This document shows positions 8,062-16,082 of a stretch of DNA of 64,000 bases, piece by piece (positions within the stretch are counted from its first letter, which is position 1; every line of letters starts with the position of its first letter). The notes below the pieces were generated by a model. It was not told where the DNA came from. It ran no database searches and saw only the letters and a program-made list of their open reading frames with translations. This DNA is from Methanoculleus sp. (GTDB taxonomy: Archaea; Halobacteriota; Methanomicrobia; Methanomicrobiales; Methanoculleaceae): NCBI GenBank assembly GCA_018433835.1, contig JAHDQM010000017.1:1-64000 (forward strand), read 5' to 3'. A program made the translations under genes and the position numbers.

Positions 8062-8894
8062 GTAACTACCGCTCGCTGAAACGTCCGGCGGGCGAGAAAG
8101 TACATCACCGACGCAAAGACCACGAGGTAGGCGAATGATACGAGGACGTCGACCGTGGTGGAGGTGTAGCGGGCACCGACGGCGAAGAAGTCGCTCCCGA
8201 TGGCGAAGTAGCGGACCCCGCTGACCAGGTGGGTGAGCGGGTTGTAGATCGATAGGACCTGTAAGATCGGTGGGAACGCCTGGATCGGGTAGAGAGCGTT
8301 CGATACGAAGAAGAGCGGCAGGGTGAGGAGCGTGATGACCCCCTGCAGCCCCTCCGGGCTTTCGAGGCGCATCGAGATGGTGGAGGAGAAGAGGAGAAAC
8401 CCGAGCGAGAAGACGCCGACGAATGCGAATATCCCAAGGATCGAGAGAGCTATCCGGGCGGCCGAAAACCCGGGGAAGAACCGCACCCCCATGAGGAGCC
8501 CGAGCGCCATGATGATCGCCACCTGAACAAACGACTTCGTCATCCCCGAGAGGCTGACCCCCAGCATGATGTGGGTCCGGGGCATGGGGCTCGCGAGCAT
8601 CTCCCGCATCAGCCCCCAGTTCTTGTCGAAGAGGAGGCTGATCCCCCCGAAGAGGCTCGTAAACAGGGTCGTCATCGCGATCACCCCGGCGGCCATGAAA
8701 GTGAGGTAATCGACCGAAAAGACGCCCGCCGGGGCCGGGATGGCCGAGGCGAACCGGTCGAGGTTCGAGGACATCGCGACGCCGAAGAAGGCCATCCAGA
8801 GCGCCGGCTGCAGGAGGGATGCAAAGAGCTGCGTCCTGAACCGGACGAACCGAATCATCTCCCGCCAGTAGACGGTGAGAAACTCCCATGCCAC
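8058..8894 (-). CDS. ABC-2 type transporter permease
   Basis: The 278-aa integral membrane protein has about six hydrophobic segments and the ABC-2 domain spelling (PGGV-like PAGVFSVDYLTFMAAGVIAM, then SLFGGISLLFDKNWGLMREML). It pairs with the ATPase encoded immediately upstream in a DrrAB-like exporter. The substrate cannot be read from sequence; relatives export drugs or lipids. The broken DUF4097 gene overlaps its stop codon, so a periplasm-facing lipoprotein was once the third operon member. Confidence 0.9.
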   Translation of the reverse strand: MAWEFLTVYWREMIRFVRFRTQLFASLLQPALWMAFFGVAMSSNLDRFASAIPAPAGVFSVDYLTFMAAGVIAMTTLFTSLFGGISLLFDKNWGLMREMLASPMPRTHIMLGVSLSGMTKSFVQVAIIMALGLLMGVRFFPGFSAARIALSILGIFAFVGVFSLGFLLFSSTISMRLESPEGLQGVITLLTLPLFFVSNALYPIQAFPPILQVLSIYNPLTHLVSGVRYFAIGSDFFAVGARYTSTTVDVLVSFAYLVVFASVMYFLARRTFQRAVVT

Positions 8895-8901
8895 CCTGTA
8901 T

Positions 8902-9852
8902 TCACGCCCCCGTATCCCGCAGTTCCCTGCCGGTATAGTGGACGAAGACGTCGTCCATCGTCGGTTTCTTGAGGTTCACGCTCGAGATCCCGATCCCGGC
9001 GCCACGCACCGCATCGACGATCCGCGGGAGGCAGTGGCTCCCGTCGGCCGAGATCGTGACCGAGAGGCCGCGGGGCGACTCCGTGACCGACCGGATCTCC
9101 CCGATCCCCCCGAGCGACTTCCGGGCCCTCCTGTTGTCTTCGGTCTCCAGGTAGACGACATCCTCGCCGAGGGCGTTCTTCAGTTCCTCCGGGGTGCCGG
9201 AGACGATGATCCTGCCGTGATCGATGATGCTGATCCGGTCGGAGAGCATATCGGCCTCTTCCATGTAGTGGGTCGTCAGGAATATCGTCGTCCCGGCCTC
9301 GTTCACCTGCCGGATGTACTCCCACATCCGCATCCGTGTCTGGGGATCGAGCCCCTGTGTGGGCTCGTCCAGGAAGAGGACCTCCGGCCGGGTCATCAGC
9401 CCCCGGGCGATCTGGAGCCGCCGTTTCATGCCCCCTGAGAGGTTCTTCGTCCGCTCGTCCCGCTTGGGGCCGAGTTCCACGACCCGGAGCAGGTCGTCGA
9501 TCCGCCGCCGCCGTTCGTCGCGGGGGATGCTGTAGAGCCGCCCGTGGAACTCCATCGTCTCCCAGACAGTGAGGTCGCGGTCGAGCACGTCGTCCTGGAA
9601 GACGATGCCGATGGACTCACGGACCCGTCCGGGCTCCCGCGCGACGTCGTAGCCGGCCACCCGCACCGCGCCCTTCTGGAGGGGGAGGAGCGTTGTCAGG
9701 ATGTTGATGGTGGTGCTCTTTCCCGCGCCGTTGGGGCCGAGGAAGGAGAAGATCTCACCTCTTTTGACGGTGAAACTGATGCCGCGCACCGCCGCGAAGC
9801 CGTCGAACATGTGTTTCAGATCCTGCACCTCGATGATATCGTCCCCTTCCAT
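8902..9852 (-). CDS. ABC transporter ATP-binding protein (DrrA-like)
   Basis: This 316-aa ATPase has Walker A GPNGAGKST (about residue 39), signature LSGGMKRRLQIA, Walker B VLFLDEPTQGLD and the H-loop TTHYMEEA. A C-terminal extension of about 90 residues after the nucleotide-binding domain is the type found in DrrA/NatA exporters. It is the first gene of the three-gene leftward operon, seven bases ahead of the permease. Confidence 0.94.
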   Translation of the reverse strand: MEGDDIIEVQDLKHMFDGFAAVRGISFTVKRGEIFSFLGPNGAGKSTTINILTTLLPLQKGAVRVAGYDVAREPGRVRESIGIVFQDDVLDRDLTVWETMEFHGRLYSIPRDERRRRIDDLLRVVELGPKRDERTKNLSGGMKRRLQIARGLMTRPEVLFLDEPTQGLDPQTRMRMWEYIRQVNEAGTTIFLTTHYMEEADMLSDRISIIDHGRIIVSGTPEELKNALGEDVVYLETEDNRRARKSLGGIGEIRSVTESPRGLSVTISADGSHCLPRIVDAVRGAGIGISSVNLKKPTMDDVFVHYTGRELRDTGA

Positions 9853-10200
9853 CGATTACCATCTGCTCCCACGCTCTTGCACCCTCATGCACGGTGCTGT
9901 CATATCTCCCTTTCCCTCACGTGATGCGGCGGACCGCCCGGAGGCTCACGCGATCGCCGCTCCCTTCTCCCCGGCGCACCCCGGGGTGCGGGCCAGGGCG
10001 GCAAATACACCCCGGCACCCTCTCTGCGGCCAATCCCTGATAGATATTCTAAAATACCGGAACTTCCCATCCATGCTCGGAGACGGCATGTGCGGCTGCT
10101 GCTTGCTCACGCATAAAGGCGATCAGGGAACCCGGTTCGCGTGTAGCGCCGTTCCCGGCACCGGCGCGCCGGAGCGCGGGGAGCGGGCGGGAGGGCGGCG
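9853..10200. other. Intergenic region between ABC operon and 10201 gene
   Basis: No gene is supported. It contains GCACCCTCATGCACGGTGC near 9880, another GCACC/GGTGC inverted word, and a perfect 16-bp palindrome CGCACCCCGGGGTGCG at 9975-9990. An AT-rich stretch near 10030-10060 (AGATATTCTAAAATACC) may be the promoter of the rightward gene at 10201. Confidence 0.45.
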
Positions 10201-10695
10201 GTGACCCCGCCCCTCCGGGCGTCCCTCGCCCTCCTCCTCGCAGCGCTGGCCATCGCCACGACGGCAGGCGGGCTCGTGGTCGACAACGCCGACCTGACCC
10301 CGGCTGAGGTGAAACTCCTCTTTGCGATGCGGGAGTATACCCTGACCTACAACGAGTACGCCGACCGGCTGCCGGGATGGGTGACCGGGCCGTTCGAGGA
10401 CGAGAAGGTCAACCTCTACGTCACGTCCCCCGACGGCGTGCTGGTCATCGGGATCACCTTTCATGACGGGAAGATCGTCCAGTTCGACGCAAAGGGCTGC
10501 CCGGACCCGATCGTCACCGTGACCGCCGATTCCGCGACGGTGGAGGAGGTCATGGTCTCTGAGAGGCCGTTCGACACGTTCCGGACGGCGATGCGGCACG
10601 GCACGGTCACGATCGAGGGGAACAACTTCCTCGGCGTGTTGCGGTCGGGGATGGTCCGGTTCGGGCTCTGGACGATGGACCTCATCAGGTTGTAG
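10201..10695 (+). CDS. Hypothetical exported or anchored protein, SCP2-like
   Basis: The 164-aa product starts at a GTG preceded by GGGAGGGCGG, a good ribosome binding site. Residues 6-25 are hydrophobic, a signal peptide or anchor. The rest resembles SCP2/sterol-carrier-like domains: a segment for ligand-dependent expression (VLVIGITFHDGKIVQFD), then TVTADSATVEEVM and a C-terminal RHGTVTIEGNNFLGVLR. I infer a lipid- or hydrophobe-binding fold; the resemblance is modest and the function unknown. Confidence 0.6.
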   Translation: MTPPLRASLALLLAALAIATTAGGLVVDNADLTPAEVKLLFAMREYTLTYNEYADRLPGWVTGPFEDEKVNLYVTSPDGVLVIGITFHDGKIVQFDAKGCPDPIVTVTADSATVEEVMVSERPFDTFRTAMRHGTVTIEGNNFLGVLRSGMVRFGLWTMDLIRL

Positions 10696-10726
10696 TTTCC
10701 CCCCTTCGCATGAGTCGGTGATGTAT

Positions 10727-10966
10727 GGATAATCGGCTTTGTTGAAACCCCACCTGTTTGTTCCAGATGGTCGCAATCAGAGGTACTCAGGGGCACGGCT
10801 TTCCACCGGGCTACGCACCTGGCGGTGCGCAGGCCACCACGGTCCACTGTATGAGGACATGCCCGAGAAAAAAAGGTTGTCCCAGGGACAAGTTTGGTCC
10901 GGCACCAGCCTCATAAGGGTAATGATGGAGATCAGAATATTGGGTTTCAACAGAGCCGGATAATCC
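10727..10966. mobile_element. MITE-like element with 26-bp terminal inverted repeats
   Basis: The left end at 10727-10752 (GGATAATC then GGCTTTGTTGAAACC) is matched, inverted, by the right end at 10941-10966 with about three differences and a one-base gap. The 240-bp interval encodes no transposase and no convincing protein, so it would need a transposase acting in trans. It encloses a copy of the dispersed repeat words at 10813-10851. The end sequence is of a type seen at transposon tips, but I cannot assign an IS family. Confidence 0.6.
10813..10851 (+). repeat. Dispersed repeat words inside the MITE-like element
   Basis: ACGCACCTGGCGGTGCGC at 10813-10830 is an imperfect palindrome of the GCACC..GGTGC family. 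CCACGGTCCACTGTA at 10837-10851 matches the words at 87-101 and 30734-30748. Having both in one 40-bp block ties the two word types together. Confidence 0.55.
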
Positions 10967-11069
10967 GGAGATCTCTATTGGTAACCGGGTGTTATCCAGA
11001 GGTTGGGAAAGCATTTCAACAGGGCCGCGGAAAGAAGAGGGGCAAACCCGGATCTGCATCAGGAGAATG

Positions 11070-11270
11070 TCACAGCCCCACGAGGCGCATGCAGAACCCG
11101 AGGGTCAGCCCCGACATGGAGGACGTTGCCGAGAGGGCCGCGAGCACGGCAGCGTTCACCAGCGGGCCGGTTTTGAGCGGGGTATAGGTCGGGTTGCGCT
11201 GCAGTCGCCGCACTATCCTGAACGGTTTCGGGGTCGTCGAGATAGGAGATTTGTAGCGTCTGATCCTCAT
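11070..11270 (-). CDS. Small membrane protein, 66 aa
   Basis: The start codon at 11268-11270 is preceded by GGAGGAGGTG at ideal spacing, one of the strongest ribosome binding sites in the window. The product has a very basic N-terminal half (RIRRYK, RIVRRLQR) and one hydrophobic C-terminal segment (about residues 37-64), so it is probably a single-pass protein with the basic part inside. No family is recognised. It is divergent from the arginine deiminase operon. Confidence 0.7.
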   Translation of the reverse strand: MRIRRYKSPISTTPKPFRIVRRLQRNPTYTPLKTGPLVNAAVLAALSATSSMSGLTLGFCMRLVGL

Positions 11271-11314
11271 GTGAACACCTCCTCCTGGTGGGCAGATAAT
11301 TTTTCCTGAGTGTC

Positions 11315-11345
11315 GATTGTTGCCTCGAATATTAATTATTGCGGT
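11315..11345 (-). promoter_or_regulatory. Promoter of the 66-aa membrane protein gene
   Basis: On the minus strand AATAATTAATATTCG forms a TATA-like box about 50-65 bp before the ATG at 11270. That leaves room for a short leader carrying the strong GGAGGAGGTG site. Confidence 0.45.
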
Positions 11346-11497
11346 TTTGCTCTCCGGGCAGCGGGGGCAGCCGCCCCCGGCAGGCTGCCGCTGGCTATAT
11401 TCCGCCGGATAAGGGATTAGGGCTGGTTCCTGCCCCCGACTCCCTGAACCCCGCTCGCGACAGGTTTATCCGTTCTACGGGCGAAGGAGTCCCATAG

Positions 11498-11662
11498 ATG
11501 CATCGGTACGCAAAACTCCTCCTCTATGGCCTGCTGGCGTTTGCCGTCTTTGCCGGGATCAGTTTCATCGTCGGCGGGCGGGTGAACTGGGCGCTCGCGA
11601 TAGCGACGGCCGCCGGGGTGATGATCGCGTACTACTTCGCCGCTCTCCGGCGGGGGCGGTGA
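11498..11662 (+). CDS. Small two-helix membrane protein, 54 aa
   Basis: The frame begins ATG CAT CGG TAC and ends TGA at 11660-11662. The product has two hydrophobic segments (about residues 7-25 and 30-49) and a basic tail ALRRGR. GGAG lies about ten bases upstream of the ATG. Its stop overlaps the GTG start proposed for arginine deiminase, which suggests translational coupling. It is not an ArcD-type antiporter, which would be far larger; its role with arginine catabolism is unknown. Confidence 0.65.
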   Translation: MHRYAKLLLYGLLAFAVFAGISFIVGGRVNWALAIATAAGVMIAYYFAALRRGR

Positions 11663-12966
11663 GCGCGATGGCGGCGGGAGTGCGGGCAGAATGGGAGCGG
11701 CTCCGGAAAGTGGCCGTCCACCGGCCGGGGATCGAGATGTTTTTCGGGCTGCTGGAACCGTATGCGGCGCTCTACGAGCGGGCTTTCAGCCGCTACGAGG
11801 CACGCCGGGAGCATGACTGCCTCGATCGCACCCTCCGGGAGGAGTTCGGAGTCCGGGTGCTGCGGCTCAAGGAGACGGTCCTCGATGCCGCCGACCGCGA
11901 TCCGGCAGTGCGCCGGCGGCTCGTCGACCGGGCGCACGCGACCGTCACCCTCCGGGGCGGGAGAAGAGAGGTGGCGGAAGCCCGCCGGAGCATGGAGCAG
12001 AACGCCGACGCCCTGGACTCGCTGCACTTCTTCACCCTCCTCCTCCTGAATCCGGTCATCGAGGTCGGAAGGGGACACCCCCGCCGCGGGGTGGACGTCC
12101 GGATCATGGGGCAGGAGCCGCTCGCAAACCTCTACTTCATGCGCGACCAGCAGGCGGTGACCGACTGCGGCCTCGTCGTCGCGCGGCCGGCAAAGCGTCA
12201 GCGGTCCCGGGAGCCAGAGATCACCCGGTTCCTCTGGGATATCCTCGGCATCCCCATCGCCGGGACGGTGCAGGAACCGGGGACCTTCGAGGGCGGCGAC
12301 TTCATGCCGATGGGCGAGTTCGCTCTCGTCGGTACCGGGGACCGGACGAACCGTGCCGGGGTGTGCCAGTTCCTCGGCTGCGCCCGGGGGTTCGACGAGA
12401 TCGGTGTGGTCCGCCAGCCGGGCCACCCGCTCATCCCGGGCGACCGGCCCGACCCGATGGTCGATATGCACCTCGACACCTACTTCAACGTCGCGGGAAG
12501 CGGAGTGGTGATCGGTTCCGGGGTCCTCCTCCGGAGGGCGCGCCTCGACGTCTATTGCCGGACGGACGGGGGCTACGAGCCGTCGGGCGAGACAGCGAGC
12601 CTCTACGACTATGTCCGGTCGAAAGGGTTTTCCGTGATCGATCTCTCGATCCTGGAGCAGCTCTCCTACGCCGCAAACGTCCTTTGCGTCCGGGACGGGA
12701 GCATCCTTGCGGTGGAGGGGGAGCAGGTGATGCAGACGGTGCTTTCGAACCTGGAACGGAAGGCCGCACGCGACCCGCAGCGCTACGGGAGGCTTTTACG
12801 CCACGCAGAGGAGGACTACCGGCGGATCAGGAATGCCGGAAAGTTCTTCCCGCACAAGGCGGAGTTCTCCCGGCACGGCATCGAGGTCTGTCCGCTCCAC
12901 CTCGAGAACCTGACGGGGGGCTACGGCGGCCCCCACTGCATGACCTGCACGCTGGAGCGGGGGTGA
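11659..12966 (+). CDS. arcA: Arginine deiminase
   Basis: The enzyme hydrolyses arginine to citrulline and ammonia. Family motifs are in order: NLYFMRDQQA (about residues 155-164), the EGGDF motif near 215, HLDTYF near 275, and the catalytic cysteine near the C terminus in GGPHCMTC. Length (435 aa) is slightly above the bacterial norm. The start may be the GTG at 11659 or the ATG at 11668. It is followed four bases later by carbamate kinase, completing two of the three steps of the ADI pathway. Confidence 0.93.
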   Translation: MSAMAAGVRAEWERLRKVAVHRPGIEMFFGLLEPYAALYERAFSRYEARREHDCLDRTLREEFGVRVLRLKETVLDAADRDPAVRRRLVDRAHATVTLRGGRREVAEARRSMEQNADALDSLHFFTLLLLNPVIEVGRGHPRRGVDVRIMGQEPLANLYFMRDQQAVTDCGLVVARPAKRQRSREPEITRFLWDILGIPIAGTVQEPGTFEGGDFMPMGEFALVGTGDRTNRAGVCQFLGCARGFDEIGVVRQPGHPLIPGDRPDPMVDMHLDTYFNVAGSGVVIGSGVLLRRARLDVYCRTDGGYEPSGETASLYDYVRSKGFSVIDLSILEQLSYAANVLCVRDGSILAVEGEQVMQTVLSNLERKAARDPQRYGRLLRHAEEDYRRIRNAGKFFPHKAEFSRHGIEVCPLHLENLTGGYGGPHCMTCTLERG

Positions 12967-12970
12967 CGGG

Positions 12971-13915
12971 ATGCAGAAAAAGTCCGTTGTGGTCGCGCTC
13001 GGCGGGAACGCCATCCTGCAGCACCGGGAGACGGGGACGGCACAAGAGCAGCTCGCAAACGTCCGGAGAGCCTCGCGGCATATCGCAGAGACAGCAAGCG
13101 ACGGATACGCCGTCGTCGTCACCCACGGGAACGGTCCTCAGGTGGGGGATATCCTCCTCAAAAACGAGCTCGCGAAGGATACCCTCCCGCCGATGCCGCT
13201 CGACGTCTGCGGGGCGGAGAGCCAGGGGATGATCGGCTACCTGCTCCAGCAGTCGATGCAGGAGGCTCTCCGGGAGATCGGGCTCGACTGCCCGGTCGCG
13301 ACGGTGCTCACCCAGACCCTGGTGGACGGCGAAGATCCGGCGTTCGCAAACCCGGAAAAACCCATCGGTCCGTTCTATACGGCAATGCAGGCAAAAAGGC
13401 TCGAGAACGAGAAGGGCTGGCGGATGGTGCAGATCCCGGGGCAGGGCTACCGGCGGGTGGTTCCTTCGCCGCGCCCGGTCGCCCTCGTGGAGGGGCAGGC
13501 GATAGTCCGGCTCTTTTCGGCCGGGACGGTCGTGATCGCCGCGGGCGGCGGCGGCGTCCCGGTGGTCGCGGACGATGAGGGCACCCTCCGGGGTGTCGAG
13601 GCGGTGGTGGACAAGGACTACACCGCAGCGCTCCTCGCCCGGCTCGTCGGCGCCGGCGACCTGCTGATCCTGACCGACGTCGAGTGCGTTGCCCTGGACT
13701 ACGGGCGGCCGGGGCAGCAGGAGATCAGCGAAATGACGGTCCTCGAAGCACGGGGGCACCTCGCGGCGGGGCAGTTCCCGCCCGGGACCATGGGGCCGAA
13801 GATCGAGGCGGCCGTCGAGTTCCTCGACGCCGGAGGAAGCCGGGTAACCATCGCATCGCTTGAAGAGGCCTCGCGGGCCCTCGCCGGGCGGGCCGGGACC
13901 CGGATTCGTCCGTAA
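12971..13915 (+). CDS. arcC: Carbamate kinase
   Basis: This 314-aa kinase transfers the phosphate of carbamoyl phosphate to ADP. It shows the family start VVALGGNAIL, the substrate loop THGNGPQVG, and the C-terminal TMGPKIEAAVEFL signature. Directly downstream of arcA it would produce ATP from arginine if an ornithine carbamoyltransferase, not present in this window, supplies carbamoyl phosphate. Confidence 0.95.
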   Translation: MQKKSVVVALGGNAILQHRETGTAQEQLANVRRASRHIAETASDGYAVVVTHGNGPQVGDILLKNELAKDTLPPMPLDVCGAESQGMIGYLLQQSMQEALREIGLDCPVATVLTQTLVDGEDPAFANPEKPIGPFYTAMQAKRLENEKGWRMVQIPGQGYRRVVPSPRPVALVEGQAIVRLFSAGTVVIAAGGGGVPVVADDEGTLRGVEAVVDKDYTAALLARLVGAGDLLILTDVECVALDYGRPGQQEISEMTVLEARGHLAAGQFPPGTMGPKIEAAVEFLDAGGSRVTIASLEEASRALAGRAGTRIRP

Positions 13916-13977
13916 CTGCTCCCTTGCCCCAACGCTTATATACTACGTTCCCGAATTCCCGCCGGTGATTGAAGGTT

Positions 13978-14316
13978 ATGGCGGATAACTTCTGGACGGC
14001 TGTCATCGTCGGGTGGCTCGTGGGGCTCATTCTTGGCTTCCTGCTGCCGGTCATCGGACCCCTGATCGGCGGGTTCGTCGCCGGCTGGATGGTCCGGGGC
14101 GGAATAGGAAACGGCGCAAAGGCAGGGCTGCTTGCCGGCATCCTCGGTGCCGTCGTCATCGCGGTGCTGCTTCTTCTCGGCGGCACGCTTCTCCTCGGGG
14201 CGTTCGGGTTCATCGCGGGTCTCGGGACGTCGCTCGTCATCATCGTGGCGGCGTTCGTCTACCAGGGCCTCCTCTCCCTGATCGGCGGCGCCATCGCCGG
14301 AGCGATCCGGCGGTAA
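13978..14316 (+). CDS. DUF5518-type membrane protein
   Basis: The product (112 aa from the ATG at 13978) is almost wholly hydrophobic and glycine-rich, with about four membrane segments and repeated GG motifs (IGPLIGGFVAGW, IGGAIAGAI). This is the pattern of DUF5518 proteins of methanogens and haloarchaea, whose function is unknown. A TATA-like CTTATATACTACG lies just upstream near 13935. A damaged paralogue follows directly. Confidence 0.75.
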   Translation: MADNFWTAVIVGWLVGLILGFLLPVIGPLIGGFVAGWMVRGGIGNGAKAGLLAGILGAVVIAVLLLLGGTLLLGAFGFIAGLGTSLVIIVAAFVYQGLLSLIGGAIAGAIRR

Positions 14317-14376
14317 TCGCAGGACGAACACCGGGGAGGGCGTTCCCCCCCGGCTCTTCTCAGCCCGGAGGCGGCA

Positions 14377-14732
14377 TTGGCAAAAGACAGGGGTTCCTAC
14401 CGGCTCTCCACGCTTGTGGGATCCATCTTCATGCTCTTTATCAGCCCCCGATCGCCGGTGGGATCGTCGCCGGCTACCTCGGGCCCCCGGGGGCGGTCAG
14501 GGGCGCTCTCGGCGGGCTCCTGGACGGGCTCGTCGTCGCCGCGGTATTCTCGGTCGTCGCCGTCGTCGGGGGGACGGCGTTCCTCGGCCCCGTGGGCACC
14601 CTCATCGGCCTCGGGATCGCCGTCCTCCTCTTTGCTCTCGCCCTCTACTTCGGGGTCCTCGGTGCCGTCGGCGGTGCGATCGGCGGGGCGCTGAAAGCGT
14701 GGATGGTGTCGCGCCGCAACGTTACGGGATGA
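14377..14732 (+). pseudogene. Frameshifted DUF5518-type membrane protein
   Basis: A TTG start at 14377 preceded by GGAG opens a frame reading KDRGSYRLSTLVGSIFMLFI. Near 14440-14450 the homologous reading passes to another frame (PPIAGGIVAGYLGPPGAVRG) and continues to the stop at 14732 with normal DUF5518-like composition. Both halves look protein-like, so one small deletion or a sequencing error separates them. It is a tandem relative of the preceding gene, and its end overlaps the convergent MFS gene. Confidence 0.65.
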
Positions 14733-15942
14733 GGTCCCCGATCCCCTCCTGGAGGTTTACTGCGATGCGGGAGCGGTACATCCAGATATAGGCTGCCACC
14801 GCCGCGGTCTCGACGACGACGACGTACGCGACAATATGCCCGATCGATACCTCGTAAAGGACACCCATCACGACGCTTCCTGCGAACCACGCCGTCCCGA
14901 AGACCGCGCTCACGGCGCCGTAGACCTGTCCCCTTCGGGCCGCCGCCGTGGACTCTGCGATCGACGCCCGGAGCACTGTTTCGAAGATCCCGATCCCGGT
15001 TCCCCAGGCGAGCGATCCCGCGATCGCCACGCCCGGGTCGAGCGAGAAGGCGAGCAGGATCGTCACGGTGCTGAGGATCGGGATGGTGAGGAGGGCGTGG
15101 ATGCCGATGCGGTCGAAGGCCCGCCCGACGAGCAGCGCCACGACGACCGAGACCGCCATCGCCAGGGCGTAGAAGAGGGGGATGGCGGTGTCGGGGATGA
15201 TCGATTGGGCTTTCAGGTGGAAGGAGATGAGCGGGAAGTTGACGAACCCGGCCATGCCGAGGAAGATGAACGCGGCATACGGCATGATCCCGGGCAGACT
15301 GTTCATGTCCTCTCTGGTCCCGCCGTCTGTCTCGAGCCGACCGGGCGTGGGCACCTCCGACTGGGCGAGGAAGAGGACCACCGCAACGCCGGCGAGCGGG
15401 ATGCCGAGCAGGAGAAAGCCCGGGGCGTATCCACCGGTGAGGGCCAGGGCAGCGACCATGACCAGCGGGCCGATGACCGCACCGACCTGGTCGAGCGCCT
15501 TGTGGATCCCAAACCCCCACCCCCGTCCGACGGTCGTCGTCGCGTGGGCGAGGATCGTGTCCCGCGCCGGTGTCCGGACGGCTTTTCCTATCCGCTCGGC
15601 GATGATGAGGACGGCCGCGGTCTCCCACCGGACGGCGATGGCGAGGAGCGGAATGGCGGCGAGCAGGCCGTAGCCGGTCATCGCCACCTTCCAGTAGCGG
15701 TGGCTCTGGCCGACGTAGGCGCCGGTGGCGGACCGCAACGCATACCCTATGAACTCGCCGGATCCGGCGACCAGCCCGACGACGGCCGCACTTCCCCCGA
15801 GGAGGAGGATGTAGGGGCCGGTGACGCTCCGGGCACCGTTCGAGACCAGGCTCCCCAGGAGGCTTGCCGCGCCGAGCAGCAGGATGAGCCGGATCGAGAG
15901 GTTGCGGACCTTCTGCCGGGTGTCCGGGGAAGGATCGGGCAT
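14722..15942 (-). CDS. MFS transporter
   Basis: The protein has about twelve membrane segments and major-facilitator features, including the R-RxGKAxRTPARD loop (ERIGKAVRTPARDTI) often seen in the archaeal/bacterial MFS group annotated as drug or sugar efflux. The start is placed at the ATG at 15942 (MPDPSPD), because a TATA-like TACTTAATAATG lies just upstream on this strand; a longer frame would begin within the promoter. The substrate is unknown. It is divergent from a second MFS gene. Confidence 0.85.
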   Translation of the reverse strand: MPDPSPDTRQKVRNLSIRLILLLGAASLLGSLVSNGARSVTGPYILLLGGSAAVVGLVAGSGEFIGYALRSATGAYVGQSHRYWKVAMTGYGLLAAIPLLAIAVRWETAAVLIIAERIGKAVRTPARDTILAHATTTVGRGWGFGIHKALDQVGAVIGPLVMVAALALTGGYAPGFLLLGIPLAGVAVVLFLAQSEVPTPGRLETDGGTREDMNSLPGIMPYAAFIFLGMAGFVNFPLISFHLKAQSIIPDTAIPLFYALAMAVSVVVALLVGRAFDRIGIHALLTIPILSTVTILLAFSLDPGVAIAGSLAWGTGIGIFETVLRASIAESTAAARRGQVYGAVSAVFGTAWFAGSVVMGVLYEVSIGHIVAYVVVVETAAVAAYIWMYRSRIAVNLQEGIGDLIP

Positions 15943-16082
15943 ATTCCCGGGGTCTTGGGGGCCATTCTCATTATTAAGTACTGCACGGACGGCGGGAGTG
16001 CCCTTAATTGCGCTCGCTGCGAATACTTCTATAACGTACACCCGGGAGGTTATCGGGCCGTTCCGGGAGGCACGGGGATACC
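15943..16082. promoter_or_regulatory. Divergent promoter between two MFS genes
   Basis: A TATA candidate for the leftward gene lies near 15972-15985 (ATTATTAAGTA on the plus strand). For the rightward gene TTCTATAACG lies near 16026, followed by GGGAGG-type ribosome-binding words before the GTG at 16083. No regulator gene is adjacent. Confidence 0.45.
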
